From an uncultured Bacillota bacterium (lineage in GTDB: Bacteria > Bacillota > Clostridia > Oscillospirales > Oscillospiraceae), in NCBI GenBank assembly GCA_937890735.1, contig CALACZ010000137.1, forward strand, positions 1-31,046: a stretch of 31,046 nt of DNA. Reading direction: 5' to 3'. Position numbers and translations under genes: made by a program. The notes under the pieces are model-generated. The model ran no database searches and was not told the DNA's origin. It saw only the letters and a list, made by a program, of their open reading frames with translations. This document shows, piece by piece, positions 14,996-22,678 of this stretch. Every line of letters starts with the position of its first letter. Position 1 is the first letter of the stretch.

Positions 14996-16005
14996 TGATC
15001 AAGATCGGTCTTGCCGGATGCGGCTTTATGGGCGATATGCACGCGGCGTGCTACCGCGCGCTGGCGGAGCTGGGCGTGCAGGTCACGGCGGTGGCGGACG
15101 TGCGCCCCGAATTTGCGCAGAAACTCGCCGACACCTACGGCGCAAAGCTCTATGAAACGGCGGAGGATATGATCGAACACGCCGATGTGGACGTGATCGA
15201 CATCTGCCTGCCCACGCATCTGCACGCGAAGCTCGCCGTGCAGGCGATGAAAAAGGGGCGCGACGTGTTCCTAGAAAAGCCCGTCTGCATCCGCGAGGAT
15301 GAGATGGAGCTGCTGCTGGCGACCGAGCGCGAGACGGGCAGCAAGGTGCAGGTCGGGCAGGTCATCCGCCTGTGGGACGAATACGCGTGGCTCAAGTGCG
15401 TGACGGCGCGCGGCGAGTTCGGCAAATTCCGCTCCGGCGTGTTCCAGCGCCTGAGCGCCAAGCCCACCTGGGCGAGCAACGGCTGGCTGCACAAGGCGGA
15501 GCTGAGCGGCGGCGTGGCGGTGGATATGCACGTCCACGATGTGGACTTTGTCCGCTACCTGCTGGGCGACCCTGACACCGTGCAGGCGGCTGCCAGCCGC
15601 GACGCAGACGGCGTCATTCAGGAGATCAGCGCGCTCTACGGCTACGGCAAGGACGTCGCCGTGTCGGTCGAGGCGGGCTGGGACTATCCCGCGGCGTTCC
15701 CGTTCACCGCGACGTACCGCATCCGCTTTGAAAAGGCGGCGGTCGTGTTCGCGGGCGGCGCGGTCACGGTGTACCCCTACGACGGCGAGCCGTACCAGCC
15801 GAAGATCGAGCCGCAGTATCACGGCGACAACGCCGTGGGCGGCAACATCTCCTCGCTCGGCGGGTATTATAACGAACTGAAATATTTCATCGAGGGCGTC
15901 AAGGGCGAGCATCCGCTCGAGATCGCCACGCTGGAAGAGGCGGTAAAGTCCGTGCGCCTGGTCAAAAAAGAGATCGAGACCGCCGGCGGGCTGTTTGCAA
16001 AATAA
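14995..16005 (+). CDS. Gfo/Idh/MocA-family oxidoreductase (copy 1)
   Basis: 336 residues: an N-terminal Rossmann fold with GLAGCGFMGDMHAAC (4-18), the family EKP motif in VFLEKPVC (about 92-99), whose lysine is catalytic, and the substrate-site block GGVAVDMHVHDVDF (about 172-185). These NAD(P)-dependent enzymes oxidise a ring hydroxyl of sugars or cyclitols, as in inositol dehydrogenase. GGGAGGGG precedes the ATG, which overlaps the isomerase stop by one base. A terminator follows 14 bases after its stop. Confidence 0.93.
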   Translation: MIKIGLAGCGFMGDMHAACYRALAELGVQVTAVADVRPEFAQKLADTYGAKLYETAEDMIEHADVDVIDICLPTHLHAKLAVQAMKKGRDVFLEKPVCIREDEMELLLATERETGSKVQVGQVIRLWDEYAWLKCVTARGEFGKFRSGVFQRLSAKPTWASNGWLHKAELSGGVAVDMHVHDVDFVRYLLGDPDTVQAAASRDADGVIQEISALYGYGKDVAVSVEAGWDYPAAFPFTATYRIRFEKAAVVFAGGAVTVYPYDGEPYQPKIEPQYHGDNAVGGNISSLGGYYNELKYFIEGVKGEHPLEIATLEEAVKSVRLVKKEIETAGGLFAK

Positions 16006-16018
16006 GAAGAGAGCAAAA

Positions 16019-16052
16019 CAGGCACAGGATGAACTCCTGTGCCTGCTTTTTT
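16019..16052 (+). terminator. Rho-independent terminator of the isomerase/dehydrogenase operon
   Basis: CAGGCACAGGA (16019-16029) pairs with TCCTGTGCCTG (16035-16045) around TGAAC, followed by CTTTTTTA. Confidence 0.93.
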
Positions 16053-16074
16053 ACGTTTTTGCAGAAGTTCCTTG

Positions 16075-16455
16075 GCTCTCCCTTTGGGAGAGCTGTCAGC
16101 GAAGCTGACGAAGCTGACTGAGAGGGTCGGTGTGGTCGTCGTTGACTGACCCTCTCCGTCCTTCGCTGCGCTCGGCCACCTCCCCCAAAGGGGGAGGCAA
16201 GGCTGCGTGCCGTGCTGGCGGGTTTGCAAAAGTCCAAGGCTTCCCCTCGGGGGGAAGCTGTCGGCGAAGCCGACTGATGAGGGGAAGGGCTCTTATTTCT
16301 GAGCTGCCGCTACGTTTGCTGCATCCAAAGGCTCCCCTTGGTCACCAAGGGGAGGCTTGGGTGCGGTCAAAACGCGTCACATCTCAAAACGTACTACCCT
16401 TCTCCTCATCCGGCGCTTCGCGCCACCTTCCCCTCAAGGGGAAGGCTTTGGGCGC
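16075..16455. repeat. Cluster of six family-3 type hairpin repeats
   Basis: Successive hairpin units: GGCTCTCCCTTTGGGAGAGC (about 16077) with a duplicated GAAGCTGAC, CCTCCCCCAAAGGGGGAGG (inverted, about 16180), CTTCCCCTCGGGGGGAAG (about 16233), CTCCCCTTGGTCACCAAGGGG (from about 16332; 20 of its bases pair as a hairpin), and CCTTCCCCTCAAGGGGAAGG with CTTCTCCTCATCC (about 16393-16448). The last is the inverted match of 11179-11245. The tails alternate between TGTCAGCGAAGCTGACTGA and GGATGAGGAGAAGG types. There are no genes in this stretch. Confidence 0.75.
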
Positions 16456-16622
16456 TACTTTCGAGGCATAAATCGACCGTTCGGGCATATGTTCGTAAAA
16501 TAAATATACAAACTCAGAAAAAATAGCAAAATCAAGCTGGCATAATAGACAAAAGTGTCGAAACGAAATTGGTTGATTCTAACTATCCTTGCTTTATTTA
16601 TAAAAATACTTTAATAATTATA

Positions 16623-16652
16623 TTGACAAACAAGCGCTTCTCGTCCTATCAT
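16623..16652 (+). promoter_or_regulatory. Promoter of Gfo/Idh/MocA copy 2
   Basis: TTGACA (16623-16628), an 18-base spacer and TATCAT (16647-16652). The spacer holds the palindrome AAGCGCTT, a core like those bound by LacI/CcpA-type repressors. The -35 and operator part resembles 3058-3076. The ribosome site lies 60 bases downstream. Confidence 0.7.
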
Positions 16653-16724
16653 GTATGGAGGAAAAGTCTCTGTTTCCAACTGAAAAGAGCATCCAAAATG
16701 AACTGAATGAAAAGGAGCTTCACT

Positions 16725-17768
16725 ATGAAAAAAATTCGTTGGGGCGTGATCGGCGCGGGCGGTATTGCTGACCGTCGGACGATCCCGGGCATGATGCTGG
16801 CGGACAACGCCGAACTGATCGCTGTGATGGAGATCAACATGGAGCTGGCAGAAAAATGCCGCGCCAAGTGGGGCTGCAAGCGCGCGTATGATAACGAGGC
16901 GGCGCTGCTCGCCGACCCGGAGATCGACGCCGTTTACATCGCGTCTCCCGTTGTTCTGCACGCGCGGCAGGCTATGGCCGCTGCGGACGCAGGCAAGCAC
17001 ATCCTCATTGAAAAGCCTCTCGCCATGACCTCGGAAGAGGGCGAGAAGGTCGTTGCCTATTGCGAGAGCAAGGGCGTGAAGATCGCCGCCGGTCTCATGA
17101 TGCGCTTCGGCGCGTATGTGCAGGCGATGAAAAAGGCGATCGCTGAGGGTAAGATCGGTCACGTTGTGTCCGGTTACTCGCAGTTCACCTGCTGGTATCC
17201 CGATATGCCGGGCAACTGGCGGCAGAGCAAGAAAAACGGCGGCGGCGGCGCCATGATGGACATGGGCGTGCACTGCATCGACCTCATGCAGTACGTCACC
17301 GGCTCGCGCGTCAAGCAGGTCGCGGCATTCCACGACACGCTGACGTTCCACTATGAGGTCGAGGACTCCTCCATGGTCATGCTGCGGCTGGAGAACGGCT
17401 GCCAGTGCGTGGTGCAGTCCAACTTCAACATCCCGGACGAAGCTGCCAAGTGGCGCCTGGAGTTCTTCGGCGACCAGGGCCGTCTGGCGGGTGAAAACAT
17501 CATCGGTCAGATCGACGGCGGCACGCTCGACGCGCTGTTCTGCGGTGATGTCGGCGGCTACGATGCCCAGCAGGACACCAAAGACGTCAAGGGCGAAGAG
17601 ATCAACGTGGAGTTCGGCAATATGTACACCCGCGAGATCGAGTCGTTCGGCAACTCCATCCTGCATGACCTTCCGCTGGAAGTCCCCGCGTCCGACGCGG
17701 TGCAGGTCCAGCGCGTCATGGAAGCGGCATACCGCTCCAATGACGAAAAATGTGTCATTGATTTGTAA
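16725..17768 (+). CDS. Gfo/Idh/MocA-family oxidoreductase (copy 2)
   Basis: 347 residues with Rossmann motif GVIGAGGIADRR (7-18), ILIEKPLAM carrying the EKP lysine near residue 95, and GGGAMMDMGVHCIDLM (about 180-195) with the family Asp/His pair. It is probably an NAD(P)-dependent sugar or cyclitol dehydrogenase. ATG at 16725 follows AAGGAG; an upstream in-frame ATG six codons earlier overlaps that site. It has its own promoter with an operator-like spacer, so it may answer to a different signal from copy 1. DegT 2 follows after a 393-base gap that holds a repeat. Confidence 0.92.
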   Translation: MKKIRWGVIGAGGIADRRTIPGMMLADNAELIAVMEINMELAEKCRAKWGCKRAYDNEAALLADPEIDAVYIASPVVLHARQAMAAADAGKHILIEKPLAMTSEEGEKVVAYCESKGVKIAAGLMMRFGAYVQAMKKAIAEGKIGHVVSGYSQFTCWYPDMPGNWRQSKKNGGGGAMMDMGVHCIDLMQYVTGSRVKQVAAFHDTLTFHYEVEDSSMVMLRLENGCQCVVQSNFNIPDEAAKWRLEFFGDQGRLAGENIIGQIDGGTLDALFCGDVGGYDAQQDTKDVKGEEINVEFGNMYTREIESFGNSILHDLPLEVPASDAVQVQRVMEAAYRSNDEKCVIDL

Positions 17769-17775
17769 GAAACCT

Positions 17776-17919
17776 CCGAATCAATCGCCTTCGACCTTCG
17801 CCGGATCTTTTGCCCCAATACCGCGGTTTGAAAACTTGAAATACACAAAGTATTCCTGCGTTTTCAAACCTTGTCTTGTGGCAAAATCTCTCGCCGAATG
17901 TTCTCGACAATTGAATCAG
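17776..17919 (-). repeat. Dispersed long-hairpin repeat, family 1, copy 2
   Basis: A 144-base element, inverted relative to copy 1. Stem GGTTTGAAAAC (17825-17835) pairs perfectly with GTTTTCAAACC (17860-17870); inside, AATAC (17840-17844) pairs with GTATT (17850-17854). The ends CCGAATCAAT and ATTGAATCAG pair at 8 of 10 positions. It begins seven bases after the Gfo/Idh/MocA stop codon and could act as its transcript 3' end. Confidence 0.8.
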
Positions 17920-17931
17920 AGCTTTCTTATG

Positions 17932-17960
17932 TAGAAAAAATACCTGCGTCTGTCTACTAT
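17932..17960 (+). promoter_or_regulatory. Possible promoter upstream of the peptide ORF and DegT 2
   Basis: TAGAAA (17932-17937), a 17-base spacer and TACTAT (17955-17960). It is moderate in quality. It would give a leader of about 190 bases containing two hairpins and a 17-codon ORF. Confidence 0.4.
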
Positions 17961-17969
17961 TCAGTTTGT

Positions 17970-18004
17970 AAGAGCCGGAAAGCCGGCGCTTGGGGCATCG
18001 TGCC
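17970..18004 (+). promoter_or_regulatory. Two adjacent leader hairpins upstream of DegT 2
   Basis: AAGAGCCGG (17970-17978) pairs with CCGGCGCTT (17983-17991) with one mismatch around AAAG. GGCA-TCG-TGCC (17994-18004) follows directly. Together with the short ORF they look like a structured 5' leader; no known riboswitch class was recognised. Confidence 0.35.
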
Positions 18005-18027
18005 AATCTGCATATGAGGTGAATGAT

Positions 18028-18081
18028 ATGAAACCACTGGATTATACGGTTGGTCTGTACAACTGCTGCCGCGATCCGTGA
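18028..18081 (+). CDS. Possible 17-residue leader peptide upstream of DegT 2
   Basis: An ATG at 18028 with GAGGTG six bases before it opens a 17-codon frame, MKPLDYTVGLYNCCRDP, ending in TGA. It has a good ribosome site and lies behind two hairpins and 80 bases before the DegT 2 start. The tandem cysteines near the end could sense Cys-tRNA or be accidental. I recognise no family. A short frame like this can arise by chance, so the call rests on the ribosome site and position. Confidence 0.35.
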   Translation: MKPLDYTVGLYNCCRDP

Positions 18082-18161
18082 CCGCGTGCCGCGCCCCCCG
18101 TTATCCCCAGTCACAATGACGAATATTACATGTTGAAATTGCAATATAAGGAGTTATGATC

Positions 18162-19475
18162 ATGGAAAAGAAAAAAGCGTCGGATTTTCGTTACAATACC
18201 GGTGAGACCAAAGTGCCCTGGGCTGCTGTTGGTGAAAACTATAACGCCGAGGACCTGATGACCATCATCCGCTTTATGATGAAGGGCAAGGGCGCGGACT
18301 ATGACAAGGCGATCGAAGCCGTGGAAAAGGACATTTATGCGCTGGACAAGGTCGCAGTCCCGCCCGCAAAGCTGTCGCTGGACGTCGAGGTCGCCAAGGC
18401 GGAGAATATGTGCGATGAGTACCTGCACACCAAGGGCTCTACCTTCCTCACCAACTGCACCGCGGGCTTTGAGATCGCCTGCAAGTACACCGGGCTGAAG
18501 CCCGGCGACGAGGTCATCGTCCCCGCCATCACCTTTGCGGCGACCATGGCATATCCGCTCTCCATCGGCTGCAAGCTGGTGTTCGCGGACGTCGATCCCA
18601 TCACCCTCAACATGGACCCGAAGGACGTCGCCAGGAAGATCACCGACAAGACGAAGATGATCATCCCCGTGCACATCGGCGGCTACCCGGTCGATATGGA
18701 CCCGATCCTCGAGCTCGCCAAAAAGCACGACATCGTCGTCCTCGAGGACGCGGCGCACGCCTTCGGCGGCGAGTACAAGCACCGCAAGCTCGGCACGATC
18801 GGCGACTTCGGTTCGTTCTCGTTCCACGAGGTCAAAAACATCACCTCCTTCGGCGAAGGCGGCATCCTCTGCTCCAACGTGACGGAGTTCCTGCCCGAAA
18901 TGCGCCGTGCGCGCTTCCTCGGCACGGACTTTACCAAGCACATCAAGGATTGGCTGTATGAAGTCACCTCCATCCAGGGTAAGCGCGGACCGTTCGTCGC
19001 CACGAACTTCTCCACCACCGAAATTCAGGGTCTGGGTCTCCAGCTTCAGATCGCCCGCAACGACCAGATCATGAAGGCGCGCCGCGACGCCGCCGCGTAC
19101 CTCAACAGCCGCCTGGAAGGCTGCAACGCGCTGCGCGTGCAGGACCTCGGCAACGACGACATCGTCCCGACCTTCCACCTCTATCAGCTCCAGATCGACC
19201 CCGAAAAAGCGGGCGGCGATGTGCAGCTGTTCAAGAAGAAGATCGGCGACAAGGGCGTGACGCAGATCGCGCACTTCGGCCCGCTCTATCGCTTCGCCAT
19301 CCTGAAGGACTACGGCTACGACGAGGACGCCATCGCCGCGACCTGCCCGGTCTGCGAAGAGGTGTTCTACCGCCGCTTTACGCACTTCCCGATCTATGGT
19401 CTGACTAAAGAGCAGCTCGACTACATGGCGGATTCCATTCTGGAAGCCGTTGACGAGATGAAGCGCGGCGTGTAA
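18162..19475 (+). CDS. DegT/DnrJ/EryC1/StrS-family PLP aminotransferase (copy 2)
   Basis: 437 residues. NCTAGFEIACKYTGLKPGDEV binds the cofactor phosphate region, EDAAHAFGG carries Asp196, and FSFHEVKNITSFGEGG carries Schiff-base Lys225. An N-terminal extension of about 50 residues relative to copy 1 separates the two paralogues, which are clearly not recent duplicates. ATG at 18162 is eight bases after AAGGAG; an ATG two codons earlier is too close to that site. Probably acts on a keto-sugar or keto-cyclitol made by one of the neighbouring dehydrogenases; direction and substrate are inferred only from the neighbourhood. Confidence 0.9.
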   Translation: MEKKKASDFRYNTGETKVPWAAVGENYNAEDLMTIIRFMMKGKGADYDKAIEAVEKDIYALDKVAVPPAKLSLDVEVAKAENMCDEYLHTKGSTFLTNCTAGFEIACKYTGLKPGDEVIVPAITFAATMAYPLSIGCKLVFADVDPITLNMDPKDVARKITDKTKMIIPVHIGGYPVDMDPILELAKKHDIVVLEDAAHAFGGEYKHRKLGTIGDFGSFSFHEVKNITSFGEGGILCSNVTEFLPEMRRARFLGTDFTKHIKDWLYEVTSIQGKRGPFVATNFSTTEIQGLGLQLQIARNDQIMKARRDAAAYLNSRLEGCNALRVQDLGNDDIVPTFHLYQLQIDPEKAGGDVQLFKKKIGDKGVTQIAHFGPLYRFAILKDYGYDEDAIAATCPVCEEVFYRRFTHFPIYGLTKEQLDYMADSILEAVDEMKRGV

Positions 19476-19508
19476 ACCGCAAAGCTCAGCTCCCGGAGTG
19501 ACCCGTGG

Positions 19509-19531
19509 GGGCGGTACTTCGCGTACCGCCC
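19509..19531 (+). terminator. Hairpin downstream of DegT 2
   Basis: GGGCGGTAC (19509-19517) pairs with GTACCGCCC (19523-19531) around TTCGC, about 35 bases after the DegT 2 stop. The following bases TCACTTTG give only a weak U-tract. The left arm can also pair with GTACCGCCCCC at 19770-19780. Confidence 0.45.
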
Positions 19532-19551
19532 TCACTTTGCCGTAAAGCCCA

Positions 19552-19734
19552 GCCTCGCAGAGTTTTGCGCCCGCAGGCGCAAAAGAGAATCTGATCATTT
19601 TCTGCGGCGGCGTGTACGTCGCAGAAAATACGGCTGCTCTGCAAGTGTGGAATTTTTGCGCTTGCGCAAAAATTATGCGCGCGGCAGAGTGCAAGCCTTT
19701 TCAAACGAAAGCCCAGCGAAGCGGGTTTCGTTTG
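19552..19734 (-). repeat. Four-hairpin dispersed repeat, family 2, copy B
   Basis: Inverted copy of 12951-13122. H4: TTTTGCGC/GCGCAAAA (19563-19584). H3: ATTTTCTGCG/CGCAGAAAAT (19597-19629). H2: AATTTTTGCGC/GCGCAAAAATT (19651-19674). H1: CAAACGAAA/TTTCGTTTG (19702-19734). H2 matches copy A exactly; the other three stems have changed on both arms so that pairing is kept. Confidence 0.85.
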
Positions 19735-19735
19735 A

Positions 19736-19767
19736 GAGCGTTTCAAAAACCTGTTTTTGAAACGCTC
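19736..19767. repeat. Perfect 15-base-pair inverted repeat beside repeat copy B
   Basis: GAGCGTTTCAAAAAC (19736-19750) and GTTTTTGAAACGCTC (19753-19767) form a perfect stem with a 2-base loop. It directly adjoins copy B and precedes GTACCGCCCCC. It sits in the gap before the class I aminotransferase and is not at the end of any gene. Confidence 0.8.
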
Positions 19768-19862
19768 AGGTACCGCCCCCATTTTCAGGCGCCGGACAGA
19801 GCACATCGGCAGTTTACGGCGTTCAGAATCATCCGGGAGCGCCGGGTGAAAGGACCAGACCT

Positions 19863-21071
19863 ATGAAAATTTCCGAAAAGGCGCGCCTGTGCGCGCTTTC
19901 TCCCATGCGCAAGTTCCATCCCTACGCCGTGGCAGCCCGGCAGGCGGGGAAGGAGATCTATCACCTGAACATCGGGCAGCCGGACATCGAAACGCCGCAG
20001 GCGCTGTTTGACGCGGTGCGGAATTTTGACCAGACGGTGCTCGAATACGCGCCCTCGCCCGGCATCCCGCCGCTCATCGGCGCGATCCGGGACTATTACG
20101 CCCGCATCGGCGTGGCGTTTGACGACGGCGATATTCTCATCACCACCGGCGGCAGCGAGGCGCTGCAAATTCTGATGTTCTGCATTCTGGATGAGGGCAG
20201 CGAGGTCGTCATCCCCGAGCCGTTCTACCCCAACTACAACACCATGATCCGCGCTGCGGGCGGCGTAATCCGCCCCATCCCCACCTGCCCCGAGGAGGGC
20301 TACTGCTACGCCACGCGCGAAAAGCTGGAGGCGGCGATCACCCCCAATACCTGCGCCATCATGGTCACGAATCCCGGCAACCCCACCGGCGTGGTGCTCA
20401 CGCCGGAGCAGATGCGGCTGCTTGCGGATGTTGCGAAGGAGCACGGGCTGTACATCATCGGCGACGAAGTCTACCGCGAGTTCTGCTACGACGGCGATAC
20501 CACGCCGCGCTCGATGGCGCAGTTTGCGGATGTCGCGGAGAACGTGGTCATCATCGACTCGGTCTCCAAGCGCTTTTCCGCCTGCGGCGCGCGCATCGGC
20601 GCGCTGCTGTCGAAAAACCGCGAGCTGATGGCGAACGCGCTCAAGTTCTGTCAGGCGCGGCTGTCGGTGGCAACGCTCGATCAGGTCGCGTCGGCGGCGC
20701 TGTACAGCGTGGGCGCGGACTATTTTGACGCCGTGCGCGAGGAGTATCAGCGCCGCCGCGACACCTGCTATCGCGCGCTGCTGAAAATTCCGGGCGTCGT
20801 GTGCGCCGCGCCGGAGGGCGCGTTCTACATGATGGCGAAGCTGCCAGTGGACGACACGGAAACATTCCAGCAGTGGCTGCTGGAAAAATTTGAGGACCGG
20901 GGCGAGACGGTCATGTTTGCGCCCGGCAGCGGCTTCTACGCCACCCCCGGCAGCGGCCGGCAGGAAATTCGCATCGCCTATGTGCTGGAGCAGGCGCGTC
21001 TGGAGCGCGCCATGGAGCTGCTGGAACCTGCCGTTGCGCAGTACCGGCGCGAGGTCCTGCACGAGACATAG
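19863..21071 (+). CDS. Class I/II PLP aminotransferase (aspartate/aromatic type)
   Basis: 402 residues of fold-type I aminotransferase: NIGQPDIETP (36-45), TGGSEAL (95-101), NPGNPTG (170-176), GDEVYREF with Asp201 and Tyr204, the Schiff-base Lys236 in SVSKRFSACGARIG, and an arginine in the C-terminal EIRIAYV that would bind the substrate carboxylate. It transfers the amino group of an amino acid, probably aspartate, alanine or an aromatic one, to 2-oxoglutarate or pyruvate. GAAAGG lies upstream of ATG 19863. It is a single gene followed by a terminator; it is unlikely to belong to the sugar locus. Confidence 0.92.
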   Translation: MKISEKARLCALSPMRKFHPYAVAARQAGKEIYHLNIGQPDIETPQALFDAVRNFDQTVLEYAPSPGIPPLIGAIRDYYARIGVAFDDGDILITTGGSEALQILMFCILDEGSEVVIPEPFYPNYNTMIRAAGGVIRPIPTCPEEGYCYATREKLEAAITPNTCAIMVTNPGNPTGVVLTPEQMRLLADVAKEHGLYIIGDEVYREFCYDGDTTPRSMAQFADVAENVVIIDSVSKRFSACGARIGALLSKNRELMANALKFCQARLSVATLDQVASAALYSVGADYFDAVREEYQRRRDTCYRALLKIPGVVCAAPEGAFYMMAKLPVDDTETFQQWLLEKFEDRGETVMFAPGSGFYATPGSGRQEIRIAYVLEQARLERAMELLEPAVAQYRREVLHET

Positions 21072-21094
21072 AGGGAAACCAGGGAAATACAGGA

Positions 21095-21123
21095 GGGCGC
21101 GCGGCAACCCCGCGCGCCCTTTT
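21095..21123 (+). terminator. Terminator of the class I aminotransferase
   Basis: GGGCGCGCGG (21095-21104) pairs with CCGCGCGCCC (21110-21119) around CAACC, followed by TTTT. Confidence 0.88.
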
Positions 21124-21131
21124 GCGTCCGT

Positions 21132-21164
21132 AAAAAGCGCCCGCGGGAGATTCCCGCGGGCGCT
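21132..21164 (-). terminator. Terminator of murA
   Basis: AGCGCCCGCGGGA (21136-21148) and TCCCGCGGGCGCT (21152-21164) form a 13-base-pair stem with a GAT loop. On the minus strand it is followed by TTTTTA. It begins 11 bases after the murA stop. Confidence 0.9.
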
Positions 21165-21175
21165 GCCTATTCTCT

Positions 21176-22471
21176 TTAACCGACCGACTGGACTTCTTTA
21201 TGCCGCTCCTTGACCTCCACGCGGCGGATCTGCGCGCCGAGGGCGGTGAGCTTGCCGATGATGTCCTCATAGCCGCGCTCGATGTAGTGCGCGTCCTCGA
21301 TGGTGCTCAAGCCGTCGGCTGCCATGGCGGCGATGACCATCGCCGCGCCCGCGCGCAGGTCGCACGCACGTACCTCGCAGCCGTAGAGCCTGTCCACGCC
21401 GTCGATGACGGCGGTCTTGCTCTCCACCTGGATGTTCGCGCCCATGCGGCTCAGCTCCCCCGTGTAGCGGAAGCGGTTGTCGTAAATGCCTTCGGTGATG
21501 ATGCTCGTCCCCTCCGCCAGCGCCATGCACACCGCGATCTGCGGCTGCATATCCGTGGGGAAGCCGGGGTAGGGCATCGTCTTGACATTTGCCCGGCGCA
21601 GGCGGCGCGTGGACTCGACGCGGATGGAATCGTCATATTCCGTCACGCGCACACCCATTTCGCGCAGCTTCGCGGTGATGCAGTCCAGATGCTTTGGGAT
21701 GACGTTTTCAATGAGCACGCTGCCGCCCACGGCTGCCGCCGCGGTCATGTAGGTGCCCGCCTCGATCTGATCGGGAATGATGGAATAGAAGCCGCCCCGC
21801 AGGCTCTTCACGCCGCGCACCTTGATGACGTCCGTGCCCGCGCCCGAAATTTTCGCGCCCATGGCGTTGAGAAAGTTCGCAAGATCGACGATATGCGGCT
21901 CTTTCGCGCAGTTTTCGATCACGGTCATGCCGTTTGACAGCACCGCCGCGAGCAGGATGTTCATCGTCGCGCCGACGGACACGATGTCCAGATACACATG
22001 ACCGCCCTGCAGACCGCCCTCGGGGGCGTCGGCGCAGACATAGCCGTCCGCCTGCTCCACATTCGCGCCCAGCGCGGCGAAACCCTTGATGTGCTGGTCG
22101 ATGGGGCGGACGCCGAAATTGCAGCCGCCCGGCATGGCGACGCGCGCGTGCCCGAACCGCCCCAGCTCCACGCCGATGAGGTAGTACGACGCGCGGATGC
22201 GGCGCACAAGCTCGATGGGCGCGGTGGTGTTATGCACATGGGAGCAGTCGATCTGGAGCGTGTTGCGCCCCAGCCGCTGGATGCGCGCGCCCATATCCGC
22301 CAGAATTTCCAGCAGCAGACGCACGTCGGAAATATCCGGCACGTTCTCGATGCGGCACACGCCGTCCACCAGCAGCGTGGCGGGCAGCATGGCGACCGCG
22401 GCGTTTTTCGCGCCCGAGATCGTGACCGTGCCGTGCAGGGGCTTGCCGCCCTTTACTTCATATTGAATCAA
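21176..22471 (-). CDS. murA: UDP-N-acetylglucosamine 1-carboxyvinyltransferase (MurA)
   Basis: 431 residues. It adds enolpyruvate from PEP to UDP-GlcNAc, the first committed step of peptidoglycan synthesis. Visible landmarks: SGAKNAAVAMLPA (19-31) with Lys22 and Asn23, and the mobile loop PGGCNFGVRPIDQH (114-127) with Cys117, the residue alkylated by fosfomycin, so the enzyme should be fosfomycin-sensitive. The start is taken as TTG at 22471, preceded by AGAGGG; no in-frame ATG lies near the conserved N-terminus, and the more distant upstream ATG lacks similarity and a ribosome site. It lies downstream of the WalRK operon but has its own promoter and terminator. Confidence 0.95.
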   Translation of the reverse strand: MIQYEVKGGKPLHGTVTISGAKNAAVAMLPATLLVDGVCRIENVPDISDVRLLLEILADMGARIQRLGRNTLQIDCSHVHNTTAPIELVRRIRASYYLIGVELGRFGHARVAMPGGCNFGVRPIDQHIKGFAALGANVEQADGYVCADAPEGGLQGGHVYLDIVSVGATMNILLAAVLSNGMTVIENCAKEPHIVDLANFLNAMGAKISGAGTDVIKVRGVKSLRGGFYSIIPDQIEAGTYMTAAAAVGGSVLIENVIPKHLDCITAKLREMGVRVTEYDDSIRVESTRRLRRANVKTMPYPGFPTDMQPQIAVCMALAEGTSIITEGIYDNRFRYTGELSRMGANIQVESKTAVIDGVDRLYGCEVRACDLRAGAAMVIAAMAADGLSTIEDAHYIERGYEDIIGKLTALGAQIRRVEVKERHKEVQSVG

Positions 22472-22609
22472 AATAAATCCCTCTTTATTCCCGTCGGTAT
22501 TAAGAGTTTTTGCAGAATGCAGATAAATAACAAAGTCAAAGCATGGAAAACGCGCGCGAACACCGCTGGAATCGTTTCCGGCGCAGTACGCGCAAACCAC
22601 ACCTTGCTA

Positions 22610-22638
22610 AGAATACCACATTCTTAAGAAAATGTAAA
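22610..22638 (-). promoter_or_regulatory. Promoter of murA
   Basis: On the minus strand TTTACA (22638-22633), a 17-base spacer and TATTCT (22615-22610). It lies 140 bases before the TTG start, leaving a fairly long leader. The spacer contains TTCTTAAGAA, a perfect palindrome. Confidence 0.6.
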
Positions 22639-22678
22639 GAAAAAATGACAAACCGATACCAATTTACGCCTGCCGCGC

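Noticed and set aside
11179..16455. Repeat clusters considered as CRISPR arrays
   Set aside because: Units are hairpins of differing length in both orientations without regular spacers, and there are no cas genes.
18126..19694. 522-codon frame antisense to DegT 2
   Set aside because: Runs through repeat copy B at its start and mirrors a certain gene; no domain seen.
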